Below, piece by piece: positions 35,901 through 44,747 of a stretch of DNA of 64,000 bases. The stretch covers positions 5,022,001-5,086,000 of the forward strand of contig NZ_OX638201.1 of assembly GCF_951805225.1 (NCBI RefSeq), in the 5' to 3' direction. Source of the stretch: an uncultured Flavobacterium sp. GTDB lineage: Bacteria > Bacteroidota > Bacteroidia > Flavobacteriales > Flavobacteriaceae. A model generated the notes under the pieces. The model was given only the letters and a program-made list of their open reading frames with translations, searched no databases and was not told the DNA's origin. A program made the translations under genes and the position numbers. How positions within the stretch are numbered: the first letter of the stretch is position 1; each line of letters starts with the position of its first letter.

Positions 35901-38327
35901 TTATTCGTATTTTAAGTATTTTAAGATATCTATTTTGGTAACCTGATAAGCTTTTGTCAAGACAATTAGTAAAGTCAGAACCATTAAAGAAATCAATGCA
36001 ATAGTAAACGGAACAACCGAAACGCCAATTCTGAAAGCAAAATTTTCAAGCCATTTTTGCAATAAGATATAAGCCGGAATAATTCCGATACCAAATCCTA
36101 TTAAGCAAAACAGAACATACTGTTTCGATAATGCTTTTAATAAAACATCTGTTTCTGCGCCCAAAGTTTTTCTGATCGCAATTTCTTTTAATCTTCTTTC
36201 CATTGAGAAAGATGCTAAAGCAAACAATCCAAAAATGGCAATGATGATTACAACAAGATTCAAAATGAAAAACAAATCCTTTTGTTTTACTTGTTCTTCA
36301 TAAGTTTTAGCAAATCCTTTATTGACAAATTCATAATCAAAAGGATAATCAGGATTTACATTTTTCTCCCAATATGTTTTTAGTTTAGCTAAAGTTTCAG
36401 TCAGATTATTTGGAGAAACTTTTACATAAACATTATCAAAGTTATTCCATTTTAAAGTTTTCATATTGATAAAAACCATTGGCGGAACCTTATTTTGAAG
36501 TCCTGTAATATTAAAGTCTTTGACAATACCAACCACTTTAAATTTTAAGTTTCCTTTTTCATTTCCCCAACCTGATGTGATTACTGTATTTATAGGGTTT
36601 TTAAGTCCTAATGTTTTAGCCAGAGTTTCATTTATTAACCAATTATCAATAGTGTCAGAAGCGAATTTAGAAGATAAATTTCGGCCTTCGACAATTTTAA
36701 TTTTCATCATTTCAAGAAAACCAAAATCCATTTCTACGTTTCGTGGTTGAACAAAAACACCATTGTGTGTAAAACCGGAACTTGAGTTTGTGCTGTTCCC
36801 AAAAGTACCCGCAAAAGTAGAAACATCCTCAACTCCTGACATTTTACCGATTTCTTGTTTTGCAGTAAAATATTTCTGAGCCTTATGGTTATAATCGGTA
36901 GATTTAAAAGGAATTCTGATAACCTGATCACCGCTAAAACCAAGATTTTTATTCATCATATAATCAACCTGAGAATTTACAATTAAGGCACCAATGATGA
37001 AAAAAGCTGCAATTCCAAATTGAAAAATAAGCATTGAATTTCTAATCCAGATACCACTTTTGCTTCTTGAAAAGTTTCCTTTTAAAACCTTCAAAGTTTC
37101 AAAATTCGATATATAAACGGCTGGAAAAATACCTGCAAGAATGATTACTAATCCAAATATTAAAAGAAGCTGCAGATAAAATTCGCCGCCATTCATAGTC
37201 AAAGATTTCTTCAAAAAGGTATTGTAATAAGGCAAAGAAAGTTCTACGATTGCCAGCGCAAAAATAATTGCCAAAACAACAATAATAGCAGTTTCAAAAA
37301 TAAACTGAGCAATAATTTGATTTTTGCTTGCGCCAACAATTTTACGAACACCTACTTCTTTGGCACGTTTTATAGCCGAAGCTGTTGCTAAATTGATATA
37401 ATTTACAAGCGACAAAATCAAAATCAAAACAGATAATCCTGCCATTATGTAAAGAAGCTGTAGATTTCCTTTTCCTTCAGGAGTTGTAGTTCCGGAAGCT
37501 TTTGTGCCATGCAGGTGTAAAGTTTTTAACTGATCAAGAATAACTTTGATTTCGCCATTTTCTTTGATGTATTGCGCCACAGTTTGACCACTTTCTTTAG
37601 CATCTTTTAAAGTTCTGTTTACAAAATTGACATTATGCATTTTCTTTAAAACTAAAGCAGGATCAACACCTTTTTTGATTTTAATCATCAAACCATAATT
37701 GAAATTTCCCCATTGATTGAAATCCTGTTCACGCACAAGTCCGCCAAAAACATAATTTGGTTCAAAAGACGACGGTTTTACAATGCGATAAACAGCTTTT
37801 ACGATATAAGATTTATCATTGTAAGAAATTGATTTTCCAATTGGATCATCATTTTTAAAAAGTAGATTCGCTTGTTCTTCCGCAATAGCAACACTATTTT
37901 TCTCTTTTAAGATGGCTTTTTTATCTCCTTTTATAATTGGAAAAGGGAAAAAATCAAAAAAGTTCTCATCAGAAACCATGATTTTTTTATCGATTACTTT
38001 TTGATTCTGATATTTTATAACAGACTCACCATACCAAATGTTTAAAAAACAAATTTGTTCAATTTCCGGAATCGTTGCTTTACAGGTTCTTCCAAAAGGA
38101 ATTGAACTTGTTGCCCAAGTATCTCCGGTTCCACCAATTACATTCAAAACCTGATAAGAATTTTCTTTTTCAGGATTCCATTGATCGTATGAGTTTTCGT
38201 TGTTCCAATATAAAATTGCAAAAATAACTCCCGCAACTCCAATGCTTAAGCCAAGGACATTTAAAAACGAAAACAATTTGTTTTGCTTTAAATGATAAAT
38301 AAATATTTTAAACCAGTTAAAAATCAT
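35901..38327 (-). CDS. ABC transporter permease (MacB/FtsX type)
   Basis: 808 residues. Two FtsX-like halves, each with a periplasmic MacB-type domain. TM1 is FLNVLGLSIGVAGVIFAILYW; the first FtsX core has ILSLVNYINLATASAIKRAKEVGVRKIVGASKNQI and the second LASFSMERRLKEIAIRKTLGAE. The signature ER..EI(A/G)(I/V)RK..GA fits the peptide/antibiotic-export or mechanotransmission group. It pairs with the ATPase and HlyD proteins encoded upstream; cargo unknown. Confidence 0.93.
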   Translation of the reverse strand: MIFNWFKIFIYHLKQNKLFSFLNVLGLSIGVAGVIFAILYWNNENSYDQWNPEKENSYQVLNVIGGTGDTWATSSIPFGRTCKATIPEIEQICFLNIWYGESVIKYQNQKVIDKKIMVSDENFFDFFPFPIIKGDKKAILKEKNSVAIAEEQANLLFKNDDPIGKSISYNDKSYIVKAVYRIVKPSSFEPNYVFGGLVREQDFNQWGNFNYGLMIKIKKGVDPALVLKKMHNVNFVNRTLKDAKESGQTVAQYIKENGEIKVILDQLKTLHLHGTKASGTTTPEGKGNLQLLYIMAGLSVLILILSLVNYINLATASAIKRAKEVGVRKIVGASKNQIIAQFIFETAIIVVLAIIFALAIVELSLPYYNTFLKKSLTMNGGEFYLQLLLIFGLVIILAGIFPAVYISNFETLKVLKGNFSRSKSGIWIRNSMLIFQFGIAAFFIIGALIVNSQVDYMMNKNLGFSGDQVIRIPFKSTDYNHKAQKYFTAKQEIGKMSGVEDVSTFAGTFGNSTNSSSGFTHNGVFVQPRNVEMDFGFLEMMKIKIVEGRNLSSKFASDTIDNWLINETLAKTLGLKNPINTVITSGWGNEKGNLKFKVVGIVKDFNITGLQNKVPPMVFINMKTLKWNNFDNVYVKVSPNNLTETLAKLKTYWEKNVNPDYPFDYEFVNKGFAKTYEEQVKQKDLFFILNLVVIIIAIFGLFALASFSMERRLKEIAIRKTLGAETDVLLKALSKQYVLFCLIGFGIGIIPAYILLQKWLENFAFRIGVSVVPFTIALISLMVLTLLIVLTKAYQVTKIDILKYLKYE

Positions 38328-38358
38328 TGCTTATTTTTTTATAGTTCTTTGATTAGTT

Positions 38359-38430
38359 TTAGATAATAGCCAATATTTTGCAAACAAAACCTACCAGGAA
38401 AGTGATTACAGTGATAATAAAGTTGATCAT
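38359..38430 (-). CDS. Candidate 23-residue membrane micropeptide in the exporter operon
   Basis: An ATG at 38430, 7 bases after the ATPase stop codon, opens 23 codons ending in TAA at 38359. The product (MINFIITVITFLV, then GFVCKILAII) is one hydrophobic segment, long enough to cross a membrane. It sits in the only sizeable gap between ATPase and permease genes. It could be a chance ORF, but position, ATG and composition together are suggestive. Confidence 0.4.
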   Translation of the reverse strand: MINFIITVITFLVGFVCKILAII

Positions 38431-38437
38431 TTTAAAA

Positions 38438-39145
38438 TTATTTAGCGTCCATAAAAACATCTACATTTCTCTGATTTAATCGCTCAGAGAATATAACACC
38501 ATCTTTCATATGAATCGTTTTTTGCGAAAACGAAGCGTCATAATCAGAGTGTGTAACCATTAAAATTGTGGCACCTTTTGCATGCAAATCAGTCAAAAGT
38601 TCCATAACTTCATTACCATTCTTACTGTCCAGATTTCCGGTTGGCTCATCGGCAAGAATGATTTTCGGGTCATTTACCAAAGCTCTTGCAACAGCAACCC
38701 TTTGTTGTTGTCCTCCAGAAAGTTGTTGAGGATAATGTTTCAAACGGTGCGAAATATTTAATTTCTCAGCAATAGCTTCAATTTTTTGTTTTCTTTCAGA
38801 TGCTTTTACATTGTTGTAAAGCAACGGCAATTCGATATTATCATAAACAGAAAGCTCATCGATCAAATTGAAATTCTGAAAAATGAATCCGATATTTTCT
38901 TTACGAACCTGAGCTCTTCCTTTTTCTTTTAAGCCAATCATTTCCTGACCTAATAATTTATAACTTCCGTCAGAAGCGCCGTCCAAAAGACCAATGATAT
39001 TTAATAAAGTCGATTTTCCGCAACCAGAAGGTCCCATGATAGTTAAAAAATCACCTTGTTTAATTTCTAAATTAATGCCACTCAAAGCTGAGGTTTCTAC
39101 TTCTTCAGTTCTAAAAACTTTGGTTAAATTTTGAATTGTTATCAT
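38438..39145 (-). CDS. ABC transporter ATP-binding protein (MacB/LolD type)
   Basis: 235 residues. Walker A GPSGCGKST (near residue 36), Q-loop FIFQNFNLIDEL, signature LSGGQQQRVAVARAL and Walker B IILADEPTGNLD are all intact; this is the MJ0796/LolD subfamily. It energises the FtsX permease encoded downstream. About 180 bases of repeat-rich sequence separate it from the HlyD gene upstream. Confidence 0.95.
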   Translation of the reverse strand: MITIQNLTKVFRTEEVETSALSGINLEIKQGDFLTIMGPSGCGKSTLLNIIGLLDGASDGSYKLLGQEMIGLKEKGRAQVRKENIGFIFQNFNLIDELSVYDNIELPLLYNNVKASERKQKIEAIAEKLNISHRLKHYPQQLSGGQQQRVAVARALVNDPKIILADEPTGNLDSKNGNEVMELLTDLHAKGATILMVTHSDYDASFSQKTIHMKDGVIFSERLNQRNVDVFMDAK

Positions 39146-39154
39146 ATTTTTTAA

Positions 39155-39325
39155 GGTTTTAATTGTTGATGATTATGTTTTTTGATTGATGATTGAAATT
39201 AATTATTAATTGTAAATTGTTGATTATTAATTATTAATTGGGTATTGATGATTTGATTGATGATTGAAACTTATCGTTAATTGTAAATTGGGTTTGAAAC
39301 CTGAAACTTTAAACCTGAAACAAAT
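39155..39325. repeat. attgatgattgaaa / taattattaattg word repeats plus gaaacctgaaac
   Basis: Direct words ttgattgatgattgaaa occur at about 39179-39195 and 39252-39268, taattattaattgtaaattg and variants several times between 39198 and 39290, and gaaacctgaaactttaaacctgaaac at 39296-39321 belongs to the family at 3001-3066. No coding potential. Confidence 0.7.
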
Positions 39326-40579
39326 TTACTGCGCCTGCGAACTACTAATGGATAACTCCTCAATGTCTTTATAATCAGCATACGACGAAGTAATTACAGA
39401 TTCGCCTTCTTTTAAGCCATCCAGAATTTCATAATACGAAGGATTTTCTCTGCCTAGTTTTATGTTTCTTCTTTCGGCTTTATTGCCTTTAACTACAAAA
39501 ATCCATTTCCCTGCGGTTTCCTGATTAAAACTTCCTTTTGGTATAACCAAAGTTTTATTCTTCTCGGACAAGATTAATTTCACTCCAAAACTTAATCCGT
39601 CTTGTAAAACAATTTCTTCCTTAGATGTAAAAGCCAACTCTACAGTAAAATGACCACTTTTAACTTCAGGAATTACTTTCGTAACTAAAACTTCAAGAGT
39701 TTTTCCTTTAAATTCGACTTGACCTTTTAAACCTTCGCGAACTTTTTCCAGATAAAATTCATCAACATCAGCCGTAAGTTTGTAACCGCGTTTTGAATCT
39801 ATTTTTCCGATGCTTTCTCCAGCCTGAAAGGTTTTACCCAAAACAGGTTCAAATGAAGTCAATCTACCAGTTTCCGGAGCAGTAATTAAGAAGTTCTTTT
39901 TGTTGTTTCTTAAAATATCCAAACTTTTCTCCATAGTTTGAATCGAACGATTTATTTGCGAAATCTGAATTTGATTCGTTTGTTTTTCTTTCTGAATACT
40001 TTGCTGAATCGTTCTTTTGCGTTCCTCCTGAAAACGAAGACTTTCTTTAAAAGTATTCCAGTCGTTTTTTGAAATCACATCTTTATCATATAATTTGGCG
40101 TTCATATCATATAATCTTTTGGCGTCATTATAATCATGTTCGATTAAAACCAAATCTTTATTAAGACTTAATTCCTGATTTCTAATGTTCAGTTTTCCCG
40201 TATTCAAATTATTGATTTGCTCAATAATTGCCGTTTCCTGAGTCAGGTAATTAAGTTCCGTATTTGGATTGTATAAACGCGCCAACGATTGTCCTTTGGT
40301 AACCATTGCGCCATTTTCGACAAAAATCTCTTTAACAGATCCGCCTTCAGTAACATTTACCAACATTACATTTAAAGGCTCAACTTTAGCCTGAAAAACA
40401 ACAAAATCTTCAAAAAAAGCTTTTTCGATTTTTTGAATAGAAAGTTCATCTGATTTTACATTCAGACTTCTTTTTGTGCTAAAGGAGAAAAAGATAATAA
40501 CAGCCAAAACTAAAAAAACAGCAATTGCTATTGTCAGATATCTAAATTTTCTATTTTTACGAGGGATTACCGTGTCCAT
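39326..40579 (-). CDS. HlyD-type periplasmic adaptor subunit
   Basis: 417 residues. A cytoplasmic N-terminus (IPRKNRKFR), one TM (YLTIAIAVFLVLAVIIFFSF), a lipoyl half-motif (GGSVKEIFVENGAMVTKGQSLARLYNP), a long coiled-coil hairpin (about 115-235, many Gln/Lys/Ile) and a beta-barrel (KLTADVDEFYLEKVREGLKG). It joins the ABC permease to an outer-membrane channel. No TolC gene is adjacent. Start of the operon, behind the sigma-54-like promoter at 40608-40623. Confidence 0.92.
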   Translation of the reverse strand: MDTVIPRKNRKFRYLTIAIAVFLVLAVIIFFSFSTKRSLNVKSDELSIQKIEKAFFEDFVVFQAKVEPLNVMLVNVTEGGSVKEIFVENGAMVTKGQSLARLYNPNTELNYLTQETAIIEQINNLNTGKLNIRNQELSLNKDLVLIEHDYNDAKRLYDMNAKLYDKDVISKNDWNTFKESLRFQEERKRTIQQSIQKEKQTNQIQISQINRSIQTMEKSLDILRNNKKNFLITAPETGRLTSFEPVLGKTFQAGESIGKIDSKRGYKLTADVDEFYLEKVREGLKGQVEFKGKTLEVLVTKVIPEVKSGHFTVELAFTSKEEIVLQDGLSFGVKLILSEKNKTLVIPKGSFNQETAGKWIFVVKGNKAERRNIKLGRENPSYYEILDGLKEGESVITSSYADYKDIEELSISSSQAQ

Positions 40580-40607
40580 TTTTTAAATAATTTACTGATA
40601 GTCAATA

Positions 40608-40623
40608 GGTAAATACTGTGCCA
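40608..40623 (-). promoter_or_regulatory. Sigma-54-like promoter of the HlyD-ABC operon
   Basis: The minus strand reads TGGCACAGTATTTACC, matching the -24/-12 consensus TGGCAC-N5-TTGCW except A for the first G of the -12 box. The transcript would start near 40597, about 18 bases before the HlyD ATG. The regulator divergently encoded is a sigma-54 activator. Confidence 0.7.
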
Positions 40624-40687
40624 TAAAATTTATTATTTGTAAAGCCTTGATTTTAAAGAAGCTTTGAAAACCAGTTAAAAAAACGAC

Positions 40688-40725
40688 TGTTCGATAATGA
40701 ACAGTTGACCGTTCGATATCGGACA
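40688..40725. promoter_or_regulatory. Twin dyad operator (predicted enhancer for the NtrC-type regulator)
   Basis: Two 16-base imperfect palindromes, TGTTCGATAATGAACA (40688-40703) and CGTTCGATATCGGACA (40710-40725), share GTTCGATA and have centres 22 bases apart, two helical turns. They lie about 90-130 bases upstream of the predicted start site of the HlyD operon and just before the regulator gene. Confidence 0.65.
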
Positions 40726-40737
40726 AAAAGAGACAGC

Positions 40738-42084
40738 ATGCGAAAAAAACAAGCCCAAATATTAATCGTTGACGATCAGGAAGAAATTCTTTTTTCGGCA
40801 AAAATGATACTCAAAAAGCATTTTGAAACTATTTTCACGACAAATAGTCCAAAAAAAATCATTTCGCTTTTAAGTGAAAATGATATAAATGTGGTTTTGT
40901 TAGACATGAATTACCGAATTGGTTTTGAAGATGGGCGAGAAGGAATACATTGGCTAAAAGAAATTAAAACACTTTCGCCACAAACAATTGTGATTTTAAT
41001 GACCGCATTTGGTAAAATTGAAACTGCCGTTGAAGGAATAAAAATTGGAGCTTTTGATTATGTTTTAAAACCGTGGCATAACGAAAAATTATTGGAGATA
41101 ATAGATAAAGCGGTTGTCGAAAGTAGAAAAAACACCAAAAAAGTTGTTGTCGAAAAAACTGAAAAAAGATACTTCGTTGGAACTTCACAGAAAATAAAAC
41201 AAGCTTATTCAATTGCTGAAAAAGTGGCTAAAACCGATGCAAATGTTTTGATTTTAGGCGAAAACGGAACTGGTAAATATGTTTTTGCGGAGTTTATTCA
41301 TGAGAATTCAGAACGTAAAAATCAACCTTTTGTTCACGTTGATTTAGGTTCTTTAAGTGATAATTTATTCGAAAGTGAACTTTTTGGATACGCAAAAGGG
41401 GCTTTTACAGATGCAAAAATAGATACACCCGGAAGATTTGAAATGGCGTCAGGCGGAACTATTTTTCTGGATGAAATTGGGAATATTCCGCTTCATTTGC
41501 AAGCTAAATTATTGCATGTTCTGCAAACCAAAACAGTTACGCGTTTGGGCGAAAGCAAAGTCAGGCCATTAAATGTTCGAATTGTTGCAGCAACAAATAG
41601 TGATATTAAAGCTGAGGTCAAAAACAAAACATTCCGCGAAGATTTATTGTACCGAATTAATACAATGGAAATTCATTTGCCGTCATTACGCGAACGAAAA
41701 GATGATATTGTTCCGATGGCTCATTTTATTCTAGATCAGATTGCCGAAAAATACAATCAGGAAAACTGGAAATTTGAAGATAATGTAGCGCCATATTTAG
41801 AAAAATATCCCTGGAAAGGAAATGTGCGTGAAATGGAAAATAAGATCGAACGCGCCTTGATTTTAGCAGATAATAATACAATTTCTGTACAGGATTTAGA
41901 CATTTTGAACTTTGAAGATTTTCAGGAAAACGACGAAAATCCATTATCTGAAATGGAAAGAAATGTTATCGAAAAAGCCTTATTTAAACACAACGGAAAC
42001 ATCAGTAAAACAGCCGAAGAATTAGGTTTGTCAAGAGCTGCATTATACAGAAGAATCGAAAAATACGATTTAAAAAATGGTTAA
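40738..42084 (+). CDS. NtrC-family sigma-54-dependent response regulator
   Basis: 448 residues from the ATG at 40738; a TTG at 40705 would place the start inside the operator. Receiver domain 1 to about 125 with Asp 12, Asp 13 and phospho-acceptor Asp 56 (VVLLDMNY). AAA+ domain about 145-385 with Walker A GENGTGKY, GAFTDA (variant of the sigma-54 contact motif GAFTGA) and Walker B GGTIFLDEIGN. A Fis-type helix-turn-helix ends the protein (GNISKTAEELGLSRAALYRR). Activates RpoN promoters when phosphorylated, probably by the kinase downstream. Confidence 0.95.
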   Translation: MRKKQAQILIVDDQEEILFSAKMILKKHFETIFTTNSPKKIISLLSENDINVVLLDMNYRIGFEDGREGIHWLKEIKTLSPQTIVILMTAFGKIETAVEGIKIGAFDYVLKPWHNEKLLEIIDKAVVESRKNTKKVVVEKTEKRYFVGTSQKIKQAYSIAEKVAKTDANVLILGENGTGKYVFAEFIHENSERKNQPFVHVDLGSLSDNLFESELFGYAKGAFTDAKIDTPGRFEMASGGTIFLDEIGNIPLHLQAKLLHVLQTKTVTRLGESKVRPLNVRIVAATNSDIKAEVKNKTFREDLLYRINTMEIHLPSLRERKDDIVPMAHFILDQIAEKYNQENWKFEDNVAPYLEKYPWKGNVREMENKIERALILADNNTISVQDLDILNFEDFQENDENPLSEMERNVIEKALFKHNGNISKTAEELGLSRAALYRRIEKYDLKNG

Positions 42085-42094
42085 GCGCAGTATG

Positions 42095-42212
42095 ATTTTA
42101 CCGCAAAGCACGCAAAGTTTTTTTTTTGCTGTGTTTGTAATTGGCTGTATTAAGTTCGCAAAGCCGTTGTAGCGAACCTTGCGTAAATCCTTTGCGAACT
42201 TTGCGGTTAAAT
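42095..42212. repeat. accgcaaag inverted repeat between regulator and kinase genes
   Basis: ttttaccgcaaagcacgcaaag (42097-42118) faces ctttgcgaactttgcggtaaa-type sequence at 42190-42211. Same family as 18119, 20577-20820 and 49520-49560. Confidence 0.75.
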
Positions 42213-42236
42213 AATTAGCAAGAAAAAAATAAAATA

Positions 42237-43562
42237 ATGAAAAACTGGAAGTTTTATAATGCATTGTTTGTGAGAGTATTATTTGTAATGATGCTCTTTT
42301 TCTTTTGCGTTTATTTAATCTATAAAATGTTTTATTACAATGCGTTTTTAGTTGGTTTTTTTGGCGCTGTAATGTTGTTTGAAATGTACTTTTTTGTCAA
42401 AAACAGATTATCGTTTTATGACAGAACATTACAATCTATATTAAAAAATGATTTTACGACTAATTTTCCGGAAGCCAATAAAAGAGAAAGTTTCAAAAGT
42501 TTGTATCTTCTTTATGACGCTTTAAAAGTGCGACAACAAGAACAAACTTCAAAAGAACTTGTTTACCAATCTATTTTGAATAGTATTGATACAGCGACTT
42601 TAATTTTAGAAAAAGAAAATGACGAATGGAATATTTTTTTGATGAACGATTGTTTTTCGAACTTATTTAAAGTTCCAAAAGTCAGTCATTGGAAATATCT
42701 TAAAAACTATCTGCCATCGCTTTGTTCAGAAGTCGAAAATGTTGGTTTTACAGATTTAAAATCGGCAATTTCGATTAAAATAGAAGAACAGGATTTGCAG
42801 ACTTTTATGTTGCAAACTTCACACGCAAAAACATACAATAAAGAGTATTTTATAATTTTATTGGATAGTATTCAGCGTGTAATTGAGAAAAAAGAGAAAG
42901 AAGCCTGGATTAATCTGATGAAGATTATTTCGCATGAATTAATGAATTCCCTAACGCCAATTCGTGCGCTTTCGCAAAATTTACTCCACATTGTTGATCA
43001 GGATAAACTAGAAGACGACGATTTTGATGATATCAAAAGTAGTATTTCGACCATTATTAATCGAAGCGATCATTTGCAGGTTTTTGTCGAGAATTATCGA
43101 AAATTAGCCATGCTTCCGACGCCAACAAAAATAATGACACCAATAAATGCGCTTTTTCAGGATTGCCTCCGAATTATGGATCCGATTTTAAAAGCAGAAA
43201 ATATTGAATTGATTAACGAAATTCATAGTTCGCGTTCTATTTTGATAGATAAAAATCAGATGGAACAAGTGATTATTAATTTAATTACAAACAGTATTTA
43301 TGCCTTAAAAGAAAAGAGCGAAAAGAAAATGTTTTTATCCAGTTATACAGAGAATAATAGGTTTTTTATAGTCATTTCGGACAACGGAAAAGGAATCGAT
43401 CAGGAAATTAGAGACAAAGTATTCTTGCCATTTTTCACCACCAGAAAAGACGGCGCCGGAATTGGATTAACACTTTCGAAAAATATTATTGAAGCCCACG
43501 GCGGTTATTTAAGCTACCAAACCGATGAAGATAAAACGAGTTTCGTGATTTCTTTGATTTAG
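42237..43562 (+). CDS. Membrane sensor histidine kinase (NtrB-like)
   Basis: 441 residues. Two TM helices at the N-terminus (about 8-60: VRVLFVMMLFFFCVYLIYKM, AFLVGFFGAVMLFEMYFFV) with almost no periplasmic loop, a PAS-like region (about 100-200), the phospho-His in IISHELMNSLTPIRALSQN near residue 240, and an ATPase domain with N-box VIINLITNSIYAL and DNGKGID, GAGIGLTLSKNI. It probably senses membrane or internal signals and phosphorylates the neighbouring NtrC-type regulator. Confidence 0.93.
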   Translation: MKNWKFYNALFVRVLFVMMLFFFCVYLIYKMFYYNAFLVGFFGAVMLFEMYFFVKNRLSFYDRTLQSILKNDFTTNFPEANKRESFKSLYLLYDALKVRQQEQTSKELVYQSILNSIDTATLILEKENDEWNIFLMNDCFSNLFKVPKVSHWKYLKNYLPSLCSEVENVGFTDLKSAISIKIEEQDLQTFMLQTSHAKTYNKEYFIILLDSIQRVIEKKEKEAWINLMKIISHELMNSLTPIRALSQNLLHIVDQDKLEDDDFDDIKSSISTIINRSDHLQVFVENYRKLAMLPTPTKIMTPINALFQDCLRIMDPILKAENIELINEIHSSRSILIDKNQMEQVIINLITNSIYALKEKSEKKMFLSSYTENNRFFIVISDNGKGIDQEIRDKVFLPFFTTRKDGAGIGLTLSKNIIEAHGGYLSYQTDEDKTSFVISLI

Positions 43563-43572
43563 AATTTGAACC

Positions 43573-43725
43573 ATATAAGTTATGTAAGTTCATTTTAGTT
43601 TGGACTTAAAGCAGTTTCAGAATCTTTGTCAAAGTTTTAAACTTTGACAAAGATTGCGCATTACAGATTTTCAGACATAAGAATAAGTGTCACGATTAAA
43701 TGAACTTAAATAGCTTATATGGTGA
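43573..43725. repeat. Nested palindromes between the kinase and the alkyltransferase-like gene
   Basis: Core AATCTTTGTCAAAGTTT (43621-43637) pairs perfectly with 43639-43655 around one base. An outer pair (ataagttatgtaagttcatttt near 43575-43597 and aaatgaacttaaatagcttat near 43698-43718) encloses it. Confidence 0.85.
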
Positions 43726-43731
43726 AAACCT

Positions 43732-44058
43732 TTAAAATTCAATTTCAGGTGTCCAAAAGTGTTTTTCGAGATCTATAATTTGATTGTTTTCTACAACAAT
43801 GCCTTCGCTTTCCAAAAGTTGCTGCATTAAATTGGTTCCGTCAAAATGGTGTTTTCCAGTCAAAAGACCTTTTCTGTTTACAACTCTGTGCGCAGGAACA
43901 TCATCCATATTGTGACAGGCATTCATTGCCCAACCTACCATTCGGGCAGAACGTGCGGTTCCTAAAGCTTTCGCAATAGCGCCATAAGAAGTTACTTTTC
44001 CGTATGGAATTTGTCTGGCGATTGCATAAACTCTTTCGAAAAAATTATCTTCAGCCAT
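43732..44058 (-). CDS. Alkyltransferase-like protein (MGMT family without the catalytic Cys)
   Basis: 108 residues, about the size of an isolated MGMT DNA-binding domain. It has the helix-turn-helix GKVTSYGAIAKALGTARSARMVGWAM and the active-site region PAHRVVNRKGLLTG, in which the acceptor Cys of PCHRV is Ala. Such ATL proteins bind O6-alkylguanine and pass the damage to nucleotide excision repair instead of repairing it. Ten bases after the LysE-type gene, in one operon with trmB. Confidence 0.92.
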   Translation of the reverse strand: MAEDNFFERVYAIARQIPYGKVTSYGAIAKALGTARSARMVGWAMNACHNMDDVPAHRVVNRKGLLTGKHHFDGTNLMQQLLESEGIVVENNQIIDLEKHFWTPEIEF

Positions 44059-44068
44059 ACTTTTAAAA

Positions 44069-44704
44069 TTAACCGAAATAGTAACTCAGAATATTAAAAA
44101 GCGTTGCAATGGCAATTAATCCTGTGATGCTACCAATAATAGTATTCATGTTTCGCATGATATAATCGGTTTTCTTTTCTATTTTTCCAAAGAAACCAAT
44201 GTAGCTGTATAATGCTGCAAAAGAACCCAAAACAGATCCGAAAACAAAAGTAAAAATAATGTTATTTTCAAATGCAAAAAGGTGATAAGAAGCTAAAGTA
44301 ACACTCACAACCACATAATATGGAATTGGAAAAAAGTTCAAACCCGAAAGCAACATTCCTAAAAAGAAACGACTTTTTTTACTGTGTTTTTTTATCTTGG
44401 ATTTTTTGGCTTTTGGTTCTTTAGCAAAAAACAAAAAGTAAATCGTTAAGATTGAGAAGATAACAAAACCAATTTCGCGTAAAAGCGTTACAACATCCGG
44501 ACGATTATCAATTACCTGAGCAAATAAAACGGCCAGAGAAACCTGAAAAAAGATCACCAAAATGGCTCCGGCAACAAACCATAAAGCATTCTTTTTGCCC
44601 TCTTTCAAATTTACTTTGGCTGCGGTCATGTTGATTAATCCCGGGGGAATAATCCCAATGAAAGCGGCAAGAAAACCTGAAAGTAATGGGGTAAGTAATG
44701 CCAT
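44069..44704 (-). CDS. LysE/RhtB-family transporter
   Basis: 211 residues with about six TM helices. The N-terminus LLSGFLAAFIGIIPPGLINMTAAKVNLKEG is the LysE family start (PPG and the N-x-T/A-x3 segment). A Lys-rich cytoplasmic loop (AKEPKAKKSKIKKHSKKSR) lies near residue 100. Exports amino acids or small metabolites across the inner membrane; substrate unknown. Confidence 0.85.
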   Translation of the reverse strand: MALLTPLLSGFLAAFIGIIPPGLINMTAAKVNLKEGKKNALWFVAGAILVIFFQVSLAVLFAQVIDNRPDVVTLLREIGFVIFSILTIYFLFFAKEPKAKKSKIKKHSKKSRFFLGMLLSGLNFFPIPYYVVVSVTLASYHLFAFENNIIFTFVFGSVLGSFAALYSYIGFFGKIEKKTDYIMRNMNTIIGSITGLIAIATLFNILSYYFG

Positions 44705-44747
44705 TCAGTTATTTAATGGGTTTGAAAAATCGTTTTTAAAATTAAAA

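Noticed and set aside
38567..38585. TGGCAC-containing possible sigma-54 site on the plus strand
   Set aside because: The GG-GC spacing is wrong and it lies inside the ABC ATPase gene.
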